From Rahnella bruchi (lineage in GTDB: Bacteria; Pseudomonadota; Gammaproteobacteria; Enterobacterales; Enterobacteriaceae), in assembly GCF_003614975.1 (NCBI RefSeq), contig NZ_QZWI01000001.1:496001-560000 (forward strand): 64,000 nucleotides of DNA. Direction: 5' to 3'. Positions 45,153-54,321 of the stretch are shown here, piece after piece (positions within the stretch are counted from its first letter, which is position 1; every line of letters begins with the position of its first letter). The notes under the pieces were generated by a model that searched no databases, had not been told where the DNA came from, and worked only from the letters and a program-made list of their open reading frames with translations. The position numbers and the translations under genes were made by a program.

Positions 45153-45926
45153 TTAACCGCGCGGAGTGAAACCGTATTTTTTGAAGATTTCCGCTGCCGC
45201 AGGAGTTTTCAGATAATCATAGAAACCTTTAACGGTGGCATTGTCATGATCTTTAACAATCGCCATCGGGTATTCAACCGGTTTATGGCTGGATTCCGGG
45301 AAGACGCCGACCACTTTCACTTTTTTACTGGCAACGGCGTCAGAACCGTAAACGATCCCAACCGGTGCTTCTTCACGCTCAACCAGCGCCATTGCCGCAC
45401 GAACGTCGCTGGCACGCGCCAGTTTAGGCTCCAGCGTGGTCCAGGCACCCAGTTTTTGCAGCGCTTCTTTCGCGTAGATACCGGCAGGAACTTGGTCTGG
45501 ATCACCGACCGCCAGACGGCTGTCGCCAATCAGTTTGGTCCACTCGGTTTTATCAGAGATGTCGACTTTATCGATTTTGCTGTTGGTAGCAGAAATCAAC
45601 ACCAGCTCATTGCCCAGTAAGGTGTAACGGGTGTTATCGACCATTTGCTGTTTGCTAACGGCATAATCCATCCACTGCTGATCGGCAGAAATGAACATAT
45701 CCGCAGGCGCACCCTGCTCAATCTGGCGAGCCAGCGTCGAAGATGACGCGAAAGAAGAAACAACCTGCACACCTTTTTCTTTCTGATATTGGGTGGCGAT
45801 ATCTTGTAATGCGTTGGTCAGGGACGCCGCGGCAAAAACAGTGATTTTTTCGGCGGCCTGCGCCTGAACACTGACGCCAGCCATCAAAACGGTCGCGGTA
45901 AGTAATTTGCCCCAGGTGTATTTCAT
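45153..45926 (-). CDS. modA: Molybdate-binding periplasmic protein
   Basis: 257-aa binding protein. Signal peptide of about 24 residues (MKYTWGKLLTATVLMAGV, SVQAQA), then EKITVFAAASLTNALQDI, the oxyanion-binding start; SSTLARQIEQGAPADMFISAD and VYGSDAVASKKV are the other conserved ligand loops. Length equals the E. coli protein. First gene of the mod unit, 47 bp downstream of a ModE box, so repressed when molybdate is ample. Confidence 0.96.
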   Translation of the reverse strand: MKYTWGKLLTATVLMAGVSVQAQAAEKITVFAAASLTNALQDIATQYQKEKGVQVVSSFASSSTLARQIEQGAPADMFISADQQWMDYAVSKQQMVDNTRYTLLGNELVLISATNSKIDKVDISDKTEWTKLIGDSRLAVGDPDQVPAGIYAKEALQKLGAWTTLEPKLARASDVRAAMALVEREEAPVGIVYGSDAVASKKVKVVGVFPESSHKPVEYPMAIVKDHDNATVKGFYDYLKTPAAAEIFKKYGFTPRG

Positions 45927-45973
45927 CGGATTTCCTTCCTGTTATAGATAGCGAATTCGTTATGCAGGCATAA

Positions 45974-45997
45974 CGTTATGTAGAAATAAATATAACG
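45974..45997. promoter_or_regulatory. ModE operator of modABC
   Basis: 24-bp near-palindrome with ends CGTTATGTA and AATATAACG and a six-base centre GAAATA. Same length and end sequences as the E. coli modA operator. It is 47 bp upstream of the modA start, where molybdate-bound ModE would block transcription. Confidence 0.85.
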
Positions 45998-46123
45998 TGG
46001 AAAAATACGATGTCATGCGTTTTATCCGTGGTCTGTTGAAGAACCAGCAGTTTTTTGATCTCAGGCGGGAAGTGGGTTCTGTTTCTGAAATTGTTTTGAC
46101 CCAAAAACGTGTCATGACCTTAA

Positions 46124-46154
46124 AAATACAAAGCCCGGCACAATGGCCGGGCTT
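46124..46154 (-). terminator. Intrinsic terminator of acrZ
   Basis: Stem AAGCCCGGC / GCCGGGCTT around ACAATG, T-rich (TTTGTATTTTT) on the minus strand; about 34 bp after the acrZ stop. Confidence 0.85.
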
Positions 46155-46187
46155 CTGGAAAATGCTTTCTCAGCAAACACTCATCTT

Positions 46188-46343
46188 TTAGTAATGAGGT
46201 TTCTCGCGGGACTCTTTAGAGTGACCAACGTGGGAGATGATGTTGAATACTTCGCCAAGTCCCCAGATCAAACCCAGGATCACAGCGATGAAAACTGGCA
46301 CCATGATGGCAGCGAAAAGCAAACTTTCTAATAATTCTAACAT
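46188..46343 (-). CDS. acrZ: AcrZ small regulatory subunit of the AcrAB-TolC pump
   Basis: 51-aa single-pass inner-membrane protein (E. coli AcrZ 49 aa). It starts [18 protein letters not shown] and continues [17 protein letters not shown]; these are the hallmark of AcrZ (YbhT). The hydrophilic tail ([16 protein letters not shown]) is divergent, as usual. It binds AcrB and alters its substrate range. The frame extends 21 codons, but MLELL has GAGG 9 bases upstream. Placement between modA and modE is the same as in E. coli. Confidence 0.92.
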   Translation of the reverse strand: MLELLESLLFAAIMVPVFIAVILGLIWGLGEVFNIISHVGHSKESREKPHY

Positions 46344-46531
46344 GATAGCCTCACTTAGCTGGCTGAACCGCCCGCAGACGGTGTAGGACTTCTTGTATGA
46401 AGTCAAAAACGTAAATCAAACTGTGGCTGATAATAACAGCACGGGACTGTAATTACTTTAGCATTTAGCCAACTTGCCTGCCTGCAGGTTTAGCGGCGAC
46501 AATACAGCATGATTCATATAAGGAAGCCGCA

Positions 46532-47314
46532 ATGCAAGCCGAAATTCTCTTAACTCTCAAGCTCCAGCAACGCTTGTTCGCCGATCCACGTCGTATCGAA
46601 TTATTGCGACAAGTGCGTCACACCGGTTCAATCAGTCAGGGCGCAAAGCTTGCGGGGATCAGTTACAAAAGCGCATGGGATGCCATCAATGAGATGAATC
46701 AGCTTGCGGATGAGTCGTTGGTTGACCGCAGTACCGGCGGCAAAGGCGGCGGCGGTGCGGTGCTGACCCCTTACGGCGAGCGCCTGATCCAACTTTATGA
46801 GTTGCTGGCGCAAATCCAGCAAAAAGCTTTTGATGTGCTGAAAGAAGATTCCCTGCCGCTCGACAGCCTGCTGGCGGCGATTTCGCGTTTCTCACTGCAA
46901 ACCAGCGCACGCAATCAGTTCTTCGGTACGGTGGTGGAGCGCACGCATCAGACCGTTCAGCAGCATATTGATATCCTGCTGGCGGATGGAAAAACGCAAA
47001 TCCGCGCGGCCATTACCGAGCAAAGTGCCGACCGTCTGGCGCTGACGCCGGATAAAGAGGTGCTGGTGCTGATTAAAGCGCCGTGGATAACGCTCGGATT
47101 CAACGCTGAAAACACCCACAACGCGTTGCGCGGCGATGTCACCAGTATTCAGCGCGGCGAGAAAAACAGCGAAGTGCTGGTGAAATTACTCAGCAGCGAA
47201 ACATTGTGCGCCACGGTGCCCAATGCCGATATGGATAATCTGGCGCTGAAAACCGGTCAGACGGTCTTTGCCCAGTTCGACGACGATAAGGTCATTATTG
47301 CCACCCTGTGCTAA
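46532..47314 (+). CDS. modE: Molybdate-responsive transcriptional regulator ModE
   Basis: 260-aa dimeric repressor/activator (E. coli 262). N-terminal winged helix at about 18-65 (RRIELLRQVRHTGSISQGAK, then GISYKSAWDAINEMN), followed by the GGKGGGGAVLTPYG wing. Two C-terminal Mop domains (about 125-190 and 195-260; SARNQFFGTVVE, VTSIQRGEKNSEVLVKL) bind molybdate at the dimer interface. Represses modABC through the box at 45974. AAGGAAG-type site precedes the ATG. Confidence 0.96.
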   Translation: MQAEILLTLKLQQRLFADPRRIELLRQVRHTGSISQGAKLAGISYKSAWDAINEMNQLADESLVDRSTGGKGGGGAVLTPYGERLIQLYELLAQIQQKAFDVLKEDSLPLDSLLAAISRFSLQTSARNQFFGTVVERTHQTVQQHIDILLADGKTQIRAAITEQSADRLALTPDKEVLVLIKAPWITLGFNAENTHNALRGDVTSIQRGEKNSEVLVKLLSSETLCATVPNADMDNLALKTGQTVFAQFDDDKVIIATLC

Positions 47315-47397
47315 TAAAGGGCAATGAATCAGTATCTTGCAAAATCAGCGTTTTCATTTTGCAGAATTGTCAATTGACTTGCGAAGGTGCAGCGCTT

Positions 47398-47432
47398 ATC
47401 CCTTGTTTGATAATTATTTCTAAATAAGGGAT
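47398..47432 (+). promoter_or_regulatory. Possible ribosome-site-masking hairpin before modF
   Basis: ATCCCTT (47398-47404) is complementary to AAGGGAT (47426-47432), which contains the AAGGG ribosome site of modF. The loop is 21 bases and AT-rich. If it forms, modF translation would be damped. Confidence 0.35.
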
Positions 47433-47437
47433 GAATG

Positions 47438-48907
47438 ATGTCGTCGTTGCATATCTCGCAAGGCGTTTTCCGCCTCAGCGATACCCGAACCCTCACACTT
47501 TCTGAACTCAACATCGCAGAGGCCGAAAGCTGGGCGTTTGTCGGCTCAAACGGCAGCGGTAAATCCGCTCTCGCCCGCGCACTGGCGGGTGACCTGACGT
47601 TGCTTAAGGGGCTGCGCGAAAACAGTTTTGCGCATATCGTCCGCCTCTCATTCGAACAATTACAAAAACTGGTGGCCGATGAGTGGCAGCGTAACAACAC
47701 CGATTTACTGAGTGAAGGTGAAGACGACACCGGCCGCACGACCGCAGAAATCATTCAGGATGAAGTGCGTGATCCGGCCCGTTGCGCCGCGCTTGCCGCG
47801 CAGTTTGGTATTGAGAAATTACTCGACCGCCGCTTTAAATATTTATCGACCGGTGAAACCCGCAAAACGTTGCTGTGTCAGGTACTGATGCAACAACCCG
47901 ATTTGCTGGTCCTGGATGAACCCTTTGACGGCCTCGACGTCAACGCCCGCGCGCAGCTGGCAGAATTACTTGAGAAGCTTTCTGGCGAAGGCCAGACGAT
48001 GGTGCTGGTGCTTAACCGCTTCGATGACATTCCTGCGTTTGTGAAAAATGTCGGCGTACTGGCTGACTGTACGCTGGCCTCGGTGGGGCCCCGCGAGCAG
48101 GTGATGGCCGATGCGCTGGTCGCACAACTGGCGCACAGCGAAAGCCTGAGCGGTATGGCCGTGCCCGAAGCCGAGGATCCGACTACCCGCATCAGCCCGC
48201 CAGCAGACAGTCCGCTGATCGTACTTCGTGACGGCGTGGTGCAGTACAACGACAAACCGATTTTGCATAACCTGAGCTGGAAGGTAGAAAGCGGTCAGCA
48301 CTGGCAGATCACCGGCCAGAACGGCGCAGGTAAATCCACGCTGCTGAGTCTGATTACCGGCGACCACGCTCAGGGATACAGTAACGATCTGACGCTGTTT
48401 GGTCGTCGACGTGGCAGCGGCGAGACCATCTGGGATATCAAACGCCACATCGGTTACGTCAGCAGCAGCCTGCATCTGGATTACCGCGTCAGCACCAGCG
48501 TGCGCAATGTGATTACTTCCGGTTTCTTCGATTCGATCGGAATTTATCAGGCCGTGTCTGATCGCCAGCGGTTTCTGACGTCACAATGGCTGGAATTGCT
48601 CGGTCTGGGCGGCGATGCCGGTGATACGCCATTCCACAGTTTATCCTGGGGACAACAGCGGCTGGCGCTGATTGCCCGCGCGCTGGTTAAACATCCTGCC
48701 TTGCTGATTCTCGACGAACCGTTACAGGGGCTGGATCCGATCAACCGCCAGCTGGTACGCCGTTTTGTCGATATTCTGATTGGCGAAGGCGAAACGCAGC
48801 TGTTGTTTGTTTCGCATCACGCCGAAGATGCGCCGCAATGTATTACACATCGCCTGAGCTTTATCCCCGATGGCGATATTTACCGTTATCAGATCGACGC
48901 ATTATAA
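47438..48907 (+). CDS. modF: Double-ABC ATPase ModF
   Basis: 489-aa soluble protein with two fused ABC ATPase domains. Walker A copies are GSNGSGKSA (about 37-45) and GQNGAGKST (about 294-302). Signature motifs are the unusual LSTGETRK in domain 1 and LSWGQQRL in domain 2; Walker B copies are LLVLDEP and LLILDEP. Order and wording match E. coli ModF (490 aa), whose role near molybdate metabolism is unsettled. Start at MSSLHISQ, 7 bases after AAGGG. Follows modE by 123 bp. Confidence 0.94.
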   Translation: MSSLHISQGVFRLSDTRTLTLSELNIAEAESWAFVGSNGSGKSALARALAGDLTLLKGLRENSFAHIVRLSFEQLQKLVADEWQRNNTDLLSEGEDDTGRTTAEIIQDEVRDPARCAALAAQFGIEKLLDRRFKYLSTGETRKTLLCQVLMQQPDLLVLDEPFDGLDVNARAQLAELLEKLSGEGQTMVLVLNRFDDIPAFVKNVGVLADCTLASVGPREQVMADALVAQLAHSESLSGMAVPEAEDPTTRISPPADSPLIVLRDGVVQYNDKPILHNLSWKVESGQHWQITGQNGAGKSTLLSLITGDHAQGYSNDLTLFGRRRGSGETIWDIKRHIGYVSSSLHLDYRVSTSVRNVITSGFFDSIGIYQAVSDRQRFLTSQWLELLGLGGDAGDTPFHSLSWGQQRLALIARALVKHPALLILDEPLQGLDPINRQLVRRFVDILIGEGETQLLFVSHHAEDAPQCITHRLSFIPDGDIYRYQIDAL

Positions 48908-49082
48908 CTTCCTGCCTTTTTCGGGGGCTATCAGCGCTGTCACAACACCCGCCAGCGCCAGTGCCCCCAGCAATGAAAACCCGGTTTCGCCCCCCTGATG
49001 ACCGGGAGCATTTCGCAGCAACAACGTAAGCAGCGCGAGGATAACCTCGATGCTGCTGGCTGCTGGAAAAAATGAGCGCCAC
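48902..49082 (-). pseudogene. Possible 3'-terminal remnant of a membrane transporter gene
   Basis: On the minus strand a hydrophobic C-terminal-looking stretch (IEVILALLTLLLRNAPGH, GETGFSLLGALALAGVVTAL, IAPEKGRKL, stop 48902) resembles the last segments of an MFS permease. A second frame just upstream (NIPIVALIFSSSQ) could be the continuation after a frameshift. There is no usable start, and the region runs into the gal operators. The family call is weak. Confidence 0.3.
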
Positions 49083-49142
49083 AATCGGGATGTTGTCTGA
49101 AAAATCACGATAACGGATGATTCGGATAACGCAGATAATTCA

Positions 49143-49158
49143 GTGTAAGCGATTACAC
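49143..49158. promoter_or_regulatory. GalR/GalS-type operator, distal
   Basis: GTGTAAGCGATTACAC: a nearly perfect palindrome in the LacI-family GalR consensus (GTG-AA-CG-TT-CAC). 186 bp before the galE end-to-start boundary. Confidence 0.85.
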
Positions 49159-49251
49159 GAGCCATCATTTCTGACTTACAACCCTAAGTTGCAGGCTTTG
49201 TGTACGGCGCACGGGACCTGTCTGGACTCCCTGAAAGGTGGTAAACTGTTT

Positions 49252-49267
49252 GTGTAAGCGATTCCAT
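49252..49267. promoter_or_regulatory. GalR/GalS-type operator, promoter-proximal
   Basis: GTGTAAGCGATTCCAT. It resembles the E. coli external gal operator (GTGTAAACGATTCCAC) and lies 76 bp before galE. Confidence 0.85.
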
Positions 49268-49343
49268 TTTATTGGGGATGGATCACCTTTTTCAGCCTTG
49301 CAGCGTGATATCGTTGCATCAAGATAATCATCGGGGAGCTCTT

Positions 49344-50360
49344 ATGTACGTCTTAGTCACAGGTGGTAGCGGTTACATCGGCAGTCATACTTGCGTGCAA
49401 TTGATTGATGCAGGCTATACGCCAATCATTCTGGATAACCTTCACAACAGTAAAGTCAGCGTGCTTGAGCGTATTAATACGCTGACCGGTAAAACGCCAC
49501 TGTTCTATGAAGGGGACATTCGCGACCGCGCCCTCCTCGATAAAATTTTCAGTGAACATCATATTCACTCCGTGATTCATTTCGCGGGCTGGAAAGCCGT
49601 GGGTGAATCCGTGGCAAAACCGCTGGCGTACTACGACAACAACGTCACCGGCACACTGGTATTGCTCGAAGCAATGCGCACTGCGGGCGTCAAAAACATG
49701 ATTTTCAGCTCTTCGGCAACCGTGTATGGCGACCAGCCAAAAACGCCGTATGTTGAAGATTTCCCGACCGGCAATCCTTCCAGCCCGTATGGCCGCAGCA
49801 AACTGATGGTCGAGCAGATTCTGGAAGATGTGCAGCGTGCAGAACCGGAATGGAGCATGACGCTGCTGCGTTACTTCAATCCGGTCGGCGCGCATCCGTC
49901 TGGTCTGATGGGCGAAGATCCGCAGGGCGTGCCGAATAACCTGATGCCATTTATCGCGCAGGTGGCGGTAGGTCGTCGTGAGTCCGTGGCCATCTTCGGC
50001 AACGATTATCCGACCCCGGACGGTACCGGCGTGCGTGACTATATCCACGTGGTGGATTTGGCCGACGGTCACATCGCTGCGATGAAGGCCCTGCATAACA
50101 AAGCGGGCGTACATATTTATAACCTGGGTGCGGGCTTTGGTCACAGCGTACTGGATGTGGTTAACGCCTTCAGCAAAGCCTGTGGTAAGCCGGTGAATTA
50201 CAAGTTTGCGCCACGTCGCGATGGCGACTTACCGGCGTACTGGGCGGATCCGACTAAAGCGGCGAATGAGCTGCACTGGAAAGTCACCCGCACGCTGGAA
50301 GATATGGCCAATGACACCTGGCTGTGGCAGTCGAAAAACCCGCAGGGCTATCCGGATTAA
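49344..50360 (+). CDS. galE: UDP-glucose 4-epimerase
   Basis: 338-aa short-chain dehydrogenase-type epimerase interconverting UDP-galactose and UDP-glucose. NAD-binding GGSGYIGSH (7-15) and the catalytic Ser/Tyr-Lys set (SSSATVYG and SPYGRSK) are visible. Start at MYVLVTGG with GGGGAG upstream; the longer frame upstream overlaps the promoter. First gene of galETKM, with an internal operator in its fifth to fifteenth codons. Confidence 0.97.
   Translation: MYVLVTGGSGYIGSHTCVQLIDAGYTPIILDNLHNSKVSVLERINTLTGKTPLFYEGDIRDRALLDKIFSEHHIHSVIHFAGWKAVGESVAKPLAYYDNNVTGTLVLLEAMRTAGVKNMIFSSSATVYGDQPKTPYVEDFPTGNPSSPYGRSKLMVEQILEDVQRAEPEWSMTLLRYFNPVGAHPSGLMGEDPQGVPNNLMPFIAQVAVGRRESVAIFGNDYPTPDGTGVRDYIHVVDLADGHIAAMKALHNKAGVHIYNLGAGFGHSVLDVVNAFSKACGKPVNYKFAPRRDGDLPAYWADPTKAANELHWKVTRTLEDMANDTWLWQSKNPQGYPD
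49363..49378. promoter_or_regulatory. Internal gal operator inside galE
   Basis: GTGGTAGCGGTTACAT, identical to the E. coli internal gal operator and in the same place within the start of galE. Together with the upstream sites it would allow DNA looping by GalR. Confidence 0.85.
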
Positions 50361-50379
50361 GGAGCACTAAGGAAAGTTT

Positions 50380-51432
50380 ATGACAACGTTTAACCCGATT
50401 GATCACCCGCATCGCCGCTACAATCCGCTGACCGATCAGTGGATTTTAGTCAGCCCGCATCGCGCCAAGCGCCCGTGGCAGGGCCAGCAGGAAGCGGTTT
50501 CGCAGGAAGTGCTGCCGGCACATGATCCGGACTGTTTCCTGTGTCCGGGCAATACCCGCGTGACCGGCGATGTAAACCCGAAATACACCGGCACCTTTGT
50601 GTTCACCAACGATTATGCCGCGCTGATGCCGGACACGCCATTTGCGCCGGAAAGCGAAGACCCGCTGATGCGCGTTCAGAGCGCACGCGGCACCAGCCGT
50701 GTGATTTGCTTCTCGCCGGACCACAGTAAAACGCTGCCGCAACTGTCGGTGGAAGCGCTGACGGAAATCGTCAGGACCTGGCAGGAACAGAGTGCGGATC
50801 TGGCAAAAACCTATCCGTGGGTGCAGGTTTTCGAAAATAAAGGCGCCGCGATGGGCTGCTCGAATCCGCATCCGCATGGTCAGATCTGGGCCAACAGTTT
50901 CCTGCCAAACGAAGCCGAGCGTGAAGATCGCCTGCAACGTGACTACCTGGACAAACAGGGTTCGCCGATGCTGGTCGATTACGTGCAGCGCGAGCTGGCA
51001 GACGGCAGCCGTACAGTGGTCGAAACGGAACACTGGCTGGCGGTGGTGCCTTACTGGGCGGCGTGGCCGTTCGAAACGATTTTGCTGCCGAAAGTGCACG
51101 TGAAACGTATCACTGAGCTTTCTGATGAACAGCGCAGTGATCTGGCCCTGGCGCTGAAAAAACTGACCAGTCGCTACGACAATCTGTTCCAGTGCTCCTT
51201 CCCGTATTCAATGGGCTGGCACGGCGCGCCGTTTACTGAAGGCGACAACGAACACTGGCAGTTGCATGCGCATTTCTATCCACCGTTGCTGCGTTCAGCG
51301 ACAGTGCGCAAATTCATGGTCGGCTACGAAATGCTGGCCGAAACCCAACGCGACCTGACAGCGGAACAAGCCGCAGAGCGTCTGCGGGCGGTGAGTGATG
51401 TTCATTATCGTGAGGCCGGAGAAAAACAATGA
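50380..51432 (+). CDS. galT: Galactose-1-phosphate uridylyltransferase
   Basis: 350-aa HIT-superfamily enzyme exchanging UMP between UDP-glucose and galactose-1-phosphate. The active-site His-Pro-His is residues 164-166 ([10 protein letters not shown]). Zinc ligands include the CFLC cysteines (52 and 55) and downstream histidines. 19 bp after galE; overlaps galK by 4 bp (ATGA). Confidence 0.97.
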   Translation: MTTFNPIDHPHRRYNPLTDQWILVSPHRAKRPWQGQQEAVSQEVLPAHDPDCFLCPGNTRVTGDVNPKYTGTFVFTNDYAALMPDTPFAPESEDPLMRVQSARGTSRVICFSPDHSKTLPQLSVEALTEIVRTWQEQSADLAKTYPWVQVFENKGAAMGCSNPHPHGQIWANSFLPNEAEREDRLQRDYLDKQGSPMLVDYVQRELADGSRTVVETEHWLAVVPYWAAWPFETILLPKVHVKRITELSDEQRSDLALALKKLTSRYDNLFQCSFPYSMGWHGAPFTEGDNEHWQLHAHFYPPLLRSATVRKFMVGYEMLAETQRDLTAEQAAERLRAVSDVHYREAGEKQ

Positions 51433-52577
51433 AACTGAAAACCAAGACCCTGGAAATCTTTGCCGATAAATTTGGCTACCCTGCGACCATTACCATCAAG
51501 GCACCGGGCCGCGTAAACCTGATTGGCGAACATACCGACTATAACGACGGCTTCGTGCTGCCATGCGCCATCGACTATGAAACCGTCATCGCCTGCGCGC
51601 AACGCAACGACCGCACGATCCGCGTCATCGCCGCCGATTACGATAATGACGAAGACAGCTTCTCTCTCGATGAACCGATTTTACACACCGATGCGCACCC
51701 ATGGGCCAACTACGTGCGTGGCGTGGTGAAACATCTGATGCTGCGCAACAAGGATTTCTCCGGCGCAGATATGGTGATCAGCGGTAACGTGCCACAGGGC
51801 GCGGGCCTGAGTTCATCGGCATCGCTGGAAGTGGCGGTCGGTCAGGCGCTGAAATCATTGTACGACCTGCCGCTGGACGGCGTGGCGCTGGCGCTGAATG
51901 GCCAGGAAGCTGAGAACCAGTTCGTCGGCTGTAACTGCGGCATTATGGATCAGCTGATTTCCGCACTCGGCAAAGAAAATCACTCGCTGCTGATCGACTG
52001 CCGTTCGCTGGAAACCCGTGCGGTCTCCATGCCGGAAAGCGCAGCGGTAGTCATCATCAATTCCAACGTGAAACGCGGTCTGGTTGACAGCGAATACAAT
52101 GCCCGTCGCGAACAATGCGAAGTGGCGGCCCGTTTCTTCGGCGTGAAAGCGCTGCGTGACGTTGACCCTGCCCTGTTCTTTTCCATTCAGGATGAACTGG
52201 ATCCGGTGGTGGCCCGTCGTGCACGTCACGTGATTACAGAAAATGACCGCACGCTGGCGGCAGCGGATGCGCTGGCCAGCGGTGACCTGAAACGTATGGG
52301 CGAACTGATGGCGGAATCTCACGCCTCCATGCGCGATGATTTTGAGATCACCGTACCGCAAATCGACAAGCTGGTAGAAATCGTCAAAGAAGTGATTGGC
52401 GATAAAGGCGGTGTGCGTATGACCGGCGGTGGCTTCGGCGGCTGCATCGTGGCGCTGGTTCCGCAAGGTATGGTGGAAAAAGTCCGTGAGGCGGTTGAAC
52501 AGCAATATCACGCCCACAGCGGCCTGAAAGAAACCTTCTACGTTTGTACCGCTTCACAAGGAGCAGGCATATGCTAA
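51429..52577 (+). CDS. galK: Galactokinase
   Basis: 382-aa GHMP kinase phosphorylating galactose at C1. Motif 1 is [20 protein letters not shown] (about 28-47), motif 2 [18 protein letters not shown] (ATP phosphate loop) and motif 3 MTGGGFGGC near the C-terminus. Translation is coupled to galT by an ATGA overlap and to galM by a 7-bp overlap. Confidence 0.97.
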   Translation: MKLKTKTLEIFADKFGYPATITIKAPGRVNLIGEHTDYNDGFVLPCAIDYETVIACAQRNDRTIRVIAADYDNDEDSFSLDEPILHTDAHPWANYVRGVVKHLMLRNKDFSGADMVISGNVPQGAGLSSSASLEVAVGQALKSLYDLPLDGVALALNGQEAENQFVGCNCGIMDQLISALGKENHSLLIDCRSLETRAVSMPESAAVVIINSNVKRGLVDSEYNARREQCEVAARFFGVKALRDVDPALFFSIQDELDPVVARRARHVITENDRTLAAADALASGDLKRMGELMAESHASMRDDFEITVPQIDKLVEIVKEVIGDKGGVRMTGGGFGGCIVALVPQGMVEKVREAVEQQYHAHSGLKETFYVCTASQGAGIC

Positions 52578-53617
52578 AACCTGAAAACACACAGCTGGCG
52601 CCCGATGGCCAGCCGTTTGAACAGGTGACGCTACAGAATGCGGCGGGCGCAACCGCCACATTTATGGACTGGGGCGCGACCTGGTTATCCTTTACGCTGC
52701 CGCTGGCGGACGGTTCCACGCGTGAGCTGCTGCTCGGCTGTCAGTCGCCGCTGGAATACATGAATCAGAGCGCGTACCTGGGTGCCACCGTGGGGCGTTA
52801 CGCCAACCGCATCGCCCGCTCGCAGTTTGAAATTGACGGCAAACCGCATCTGGTGGTCGCCAATCAGGGCGTTCATCAGCTGCACGGCGGGCCGGAAGGT
52901 TTCCATGCGCGTCGCTGGAAAATCCTGGAGCAAACCGCGCAGAAACTGACTTTTGAACTGTTTTCTGCCGATGGCGATCAGGGTTATCCGGGCAATATGA
53001 CTGCCAAAGTGCATTATCAGCTGACTGACGATAACCGTCTGGAAATTCGTTACGAAGCGACTGTCGATAAGCTGTGTCCGGTAAATCTGACCAATCACGC
53101 GTATTTCAATCTCGACGGCGTAGGGACTGATGCGCGCCAGCACAAGCTGCAACTGTTTGCTGACCGCTTCCTGCCAGTCGACAGCGACGGTATTCCGTGC
53201 GCCGATCCGACGCCGGTTGAGCATACCGGTATGGATTTCAATGCCGCAAAAACGCTGGCTAAAGATTTCCTCACTGACCGCGATCAGCAACGGGTGAAAG
53301 GCTATGACCACGCTTACCTGCTGAACCGCTCGTGCAACGCCAGTACTAATCCGGCAGCGCATTTGTGGTCTGAGGACGGTAAAGTGAAAATGACCATGTT
53401 TACCTCAGCGCCAGCCGTTCAGCTCTACAGCGGTAATTTCCTGGGCGGAACACCCAATCGCAGCGGCGGCGAATATGCCAGCTACAGCGGTGTGGCGCTG
53501 GAAAGTGAATTCCTGCCAGACAGCCCGAACCACGCGACCTGGCCACAGTCAAGCTGCTGGATTAAACCGGGACAGACGTATAAATCTGCCACGACTTATC
53601 AGTTCTTCGCGCTGTAA
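52571..53617 (+). CDS. galM: Galactose mutarotase (aldose 1-epimerase)
   Basis: 348-aa beta-sandwich enzyme interconverting alpha and beta anomers of galactose. Conserved [29 protein letters not shown] (His in HGG), [10 protein letters not shown] (catalytic His) and a C-terminal glutamate in [14 protein letters not shown]. Start ATG overlaps the galK stop. Last gene of the operon. Confidence 0.97.
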   Translation: MLKPENTQLAPDGQPFEQVTLQNAAGATATFMDWGATWLSFTLPLADGSTRELLLGCQSPLEYMNQSAYLGATVGRYANRIARSQFEIDGKPHLVVANQGVHQLHGGPEGFHARRWKILEQTAQKLTFELFSADGDQGYPGNMTAKVHYQLTDDNRLEIRYEATVDKLCPVNLTNHAYFNLDGVGTDARQHKLQLFADRFLPVDSDGIPCADPTPVEHTGMDFNAAKTLAKDFLTDRDQQRVKGYDHAYLLNRSCNASTNPAAHLWSEDGKVKMTMFTSAPAVQLYSGNFLGGTPNRSGGEYASYSGVALESEFLPDSPNHATWPQSSCWIKPGQTYKSATTYQFFAL

Positions 53618-53623
53618 TGCTTT

Positions 53624-53655
53624 AAGGACAGGGTCGCCCGGCCCTGTCTTCCTGT
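53624..53655 (+). terminator. Terminator of the gal operon
   Basis: Stem GACAGGG / CCCTGTC with loop TCGCCCGG, followed by a modest T-rich TTCCTGTATT. Confidence 0.65.
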
Positions 53656-53781
53656 ATTCCGACTTCTGCGAATTTGTGACTCACAACGCATCTGTATCAG
53701 CACATTTTCAGCTAAAGGCATTTCCCGCATCTACGCTTAGAGAGTGTCCTGCATAAAAGGACGTTTAATAAGGAGTTCGAT

Positions 53782-54117
53782 ATGCGTTTACCTGTTGTGT
53801 TATCCCTGTTGGCAACGCTGTGCGCGGCTGGCTCCGCTCTGGCTGCCGATCCTGTTAAAGTGCCTTCCCCTGCTCAGACTGAGCAACGCCAAAAGATGAC
53901 CGACTGTAATCAGCAGGCCACCACCCAGTCACTGAAAGGCGACGATCGTAAAAAATTCATGAGCCAGTGCCTTAAGGCAGAAACCAAACCGGCAACGGCA
54001 AATATGACGCCTCAGCAGGAGAAAATGAAAACCTGTAACGCAGACGCGGCGAAAAAAGAGCTCAAAGGCGATGCCCGTAAAACTTACATGAGTACCTGCC
54101 TGAAAAAAGCCAGCTGA
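53782..54117 (+). CDS. psiF: PsiF-family periplasmic protein
   Basis: 111-aa exported protein, signal MRLPVVLSLLATLCAAGSALA. Two PsiF repeats follow: QRQKMTDCNQQATTQSLKGDDRKKFMSQCLK and QEKMKTCNADAAKKELKGDARKTYMSTCLK (conserved cysteines at each end). E. coli psiF is phosphate-starvation inducible, but its function is unknown. I did not find a convincing Pho box upstream here. AAGGAG precedes the ATG. Single gene with terminator. Confidence 0.9.
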   Translation: MRLPVVLSLLATLCAAGSALAADPVKVPSPAQTEQRQKMTDCNQQATTQSLKGDDRKKFMSQCLKAETKPATANMTPQQEKMKTCNADAAKKELKGDARKTYMSTCLKKAS

Positions 54118-54133
54118 CTGCTGTCCTTTTGCA

Positions 54134-54175
54134 CAAAACGCGCTGCGCGGGAGACCGTTCGCGCGTTTTGTTTTA
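54134..54175 (+). terminator. Intrinsic terminator of psiF
   Basis: Stem CAAAACGCGC / GCGCGTTTTG around a 17-base loop, then TTTTAC. Confidence 0.75.
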
Positions 54176-54273
54176 CATCGCCGCAGCAAATTCGTTATGT
54201 TTAATGCAAACGGCGTCCCGCAAAGGCTTCCTAAGGAAGTTTCAGATTGCTGTCCGGGAGGCCAAGCCCCTAT

Positions 54274-54292
54274 AATGATAACCGTTATCATT
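54274..54292. promoter_or_regulatory. Fur box upstream of gpmA
   Basis: AATGATAACCGTTATCATT, a perfect 19-bp palindrome apart from its centre, matching the Fur consensus strongly. 29 bp before the gpmA ATG. E. coli gpmA is likewise Fur-repressed. Confidence 0.9.
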
Positions 54293-54321
54293 GAAAATTC
54301 AGTTAACTGAGGAGTTTAGCT

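Larger units (their letters stand above)
49083..49343. promoter_or_regulatory. Promoter/operator region of the gal operon
   Basis: 261 bp upstream of galE with two GalR/GalS-type operators (listed separately) and AT-poor spacer DNA. No gene seen. Confidence 0.7.

Noticed and set aside
45997-46191. A 64-codon + strand frame between modA and acrZ
   Set aside because: It starts from a GTG within the ModE operator, runs through the acrZ terminator hairpin, and has no recognisable domain.
53618-53781. Search for a Pho box before psiF
   Set aside because: No pair of CTGTCAT-like half-sites at 11-bp spacing was found.
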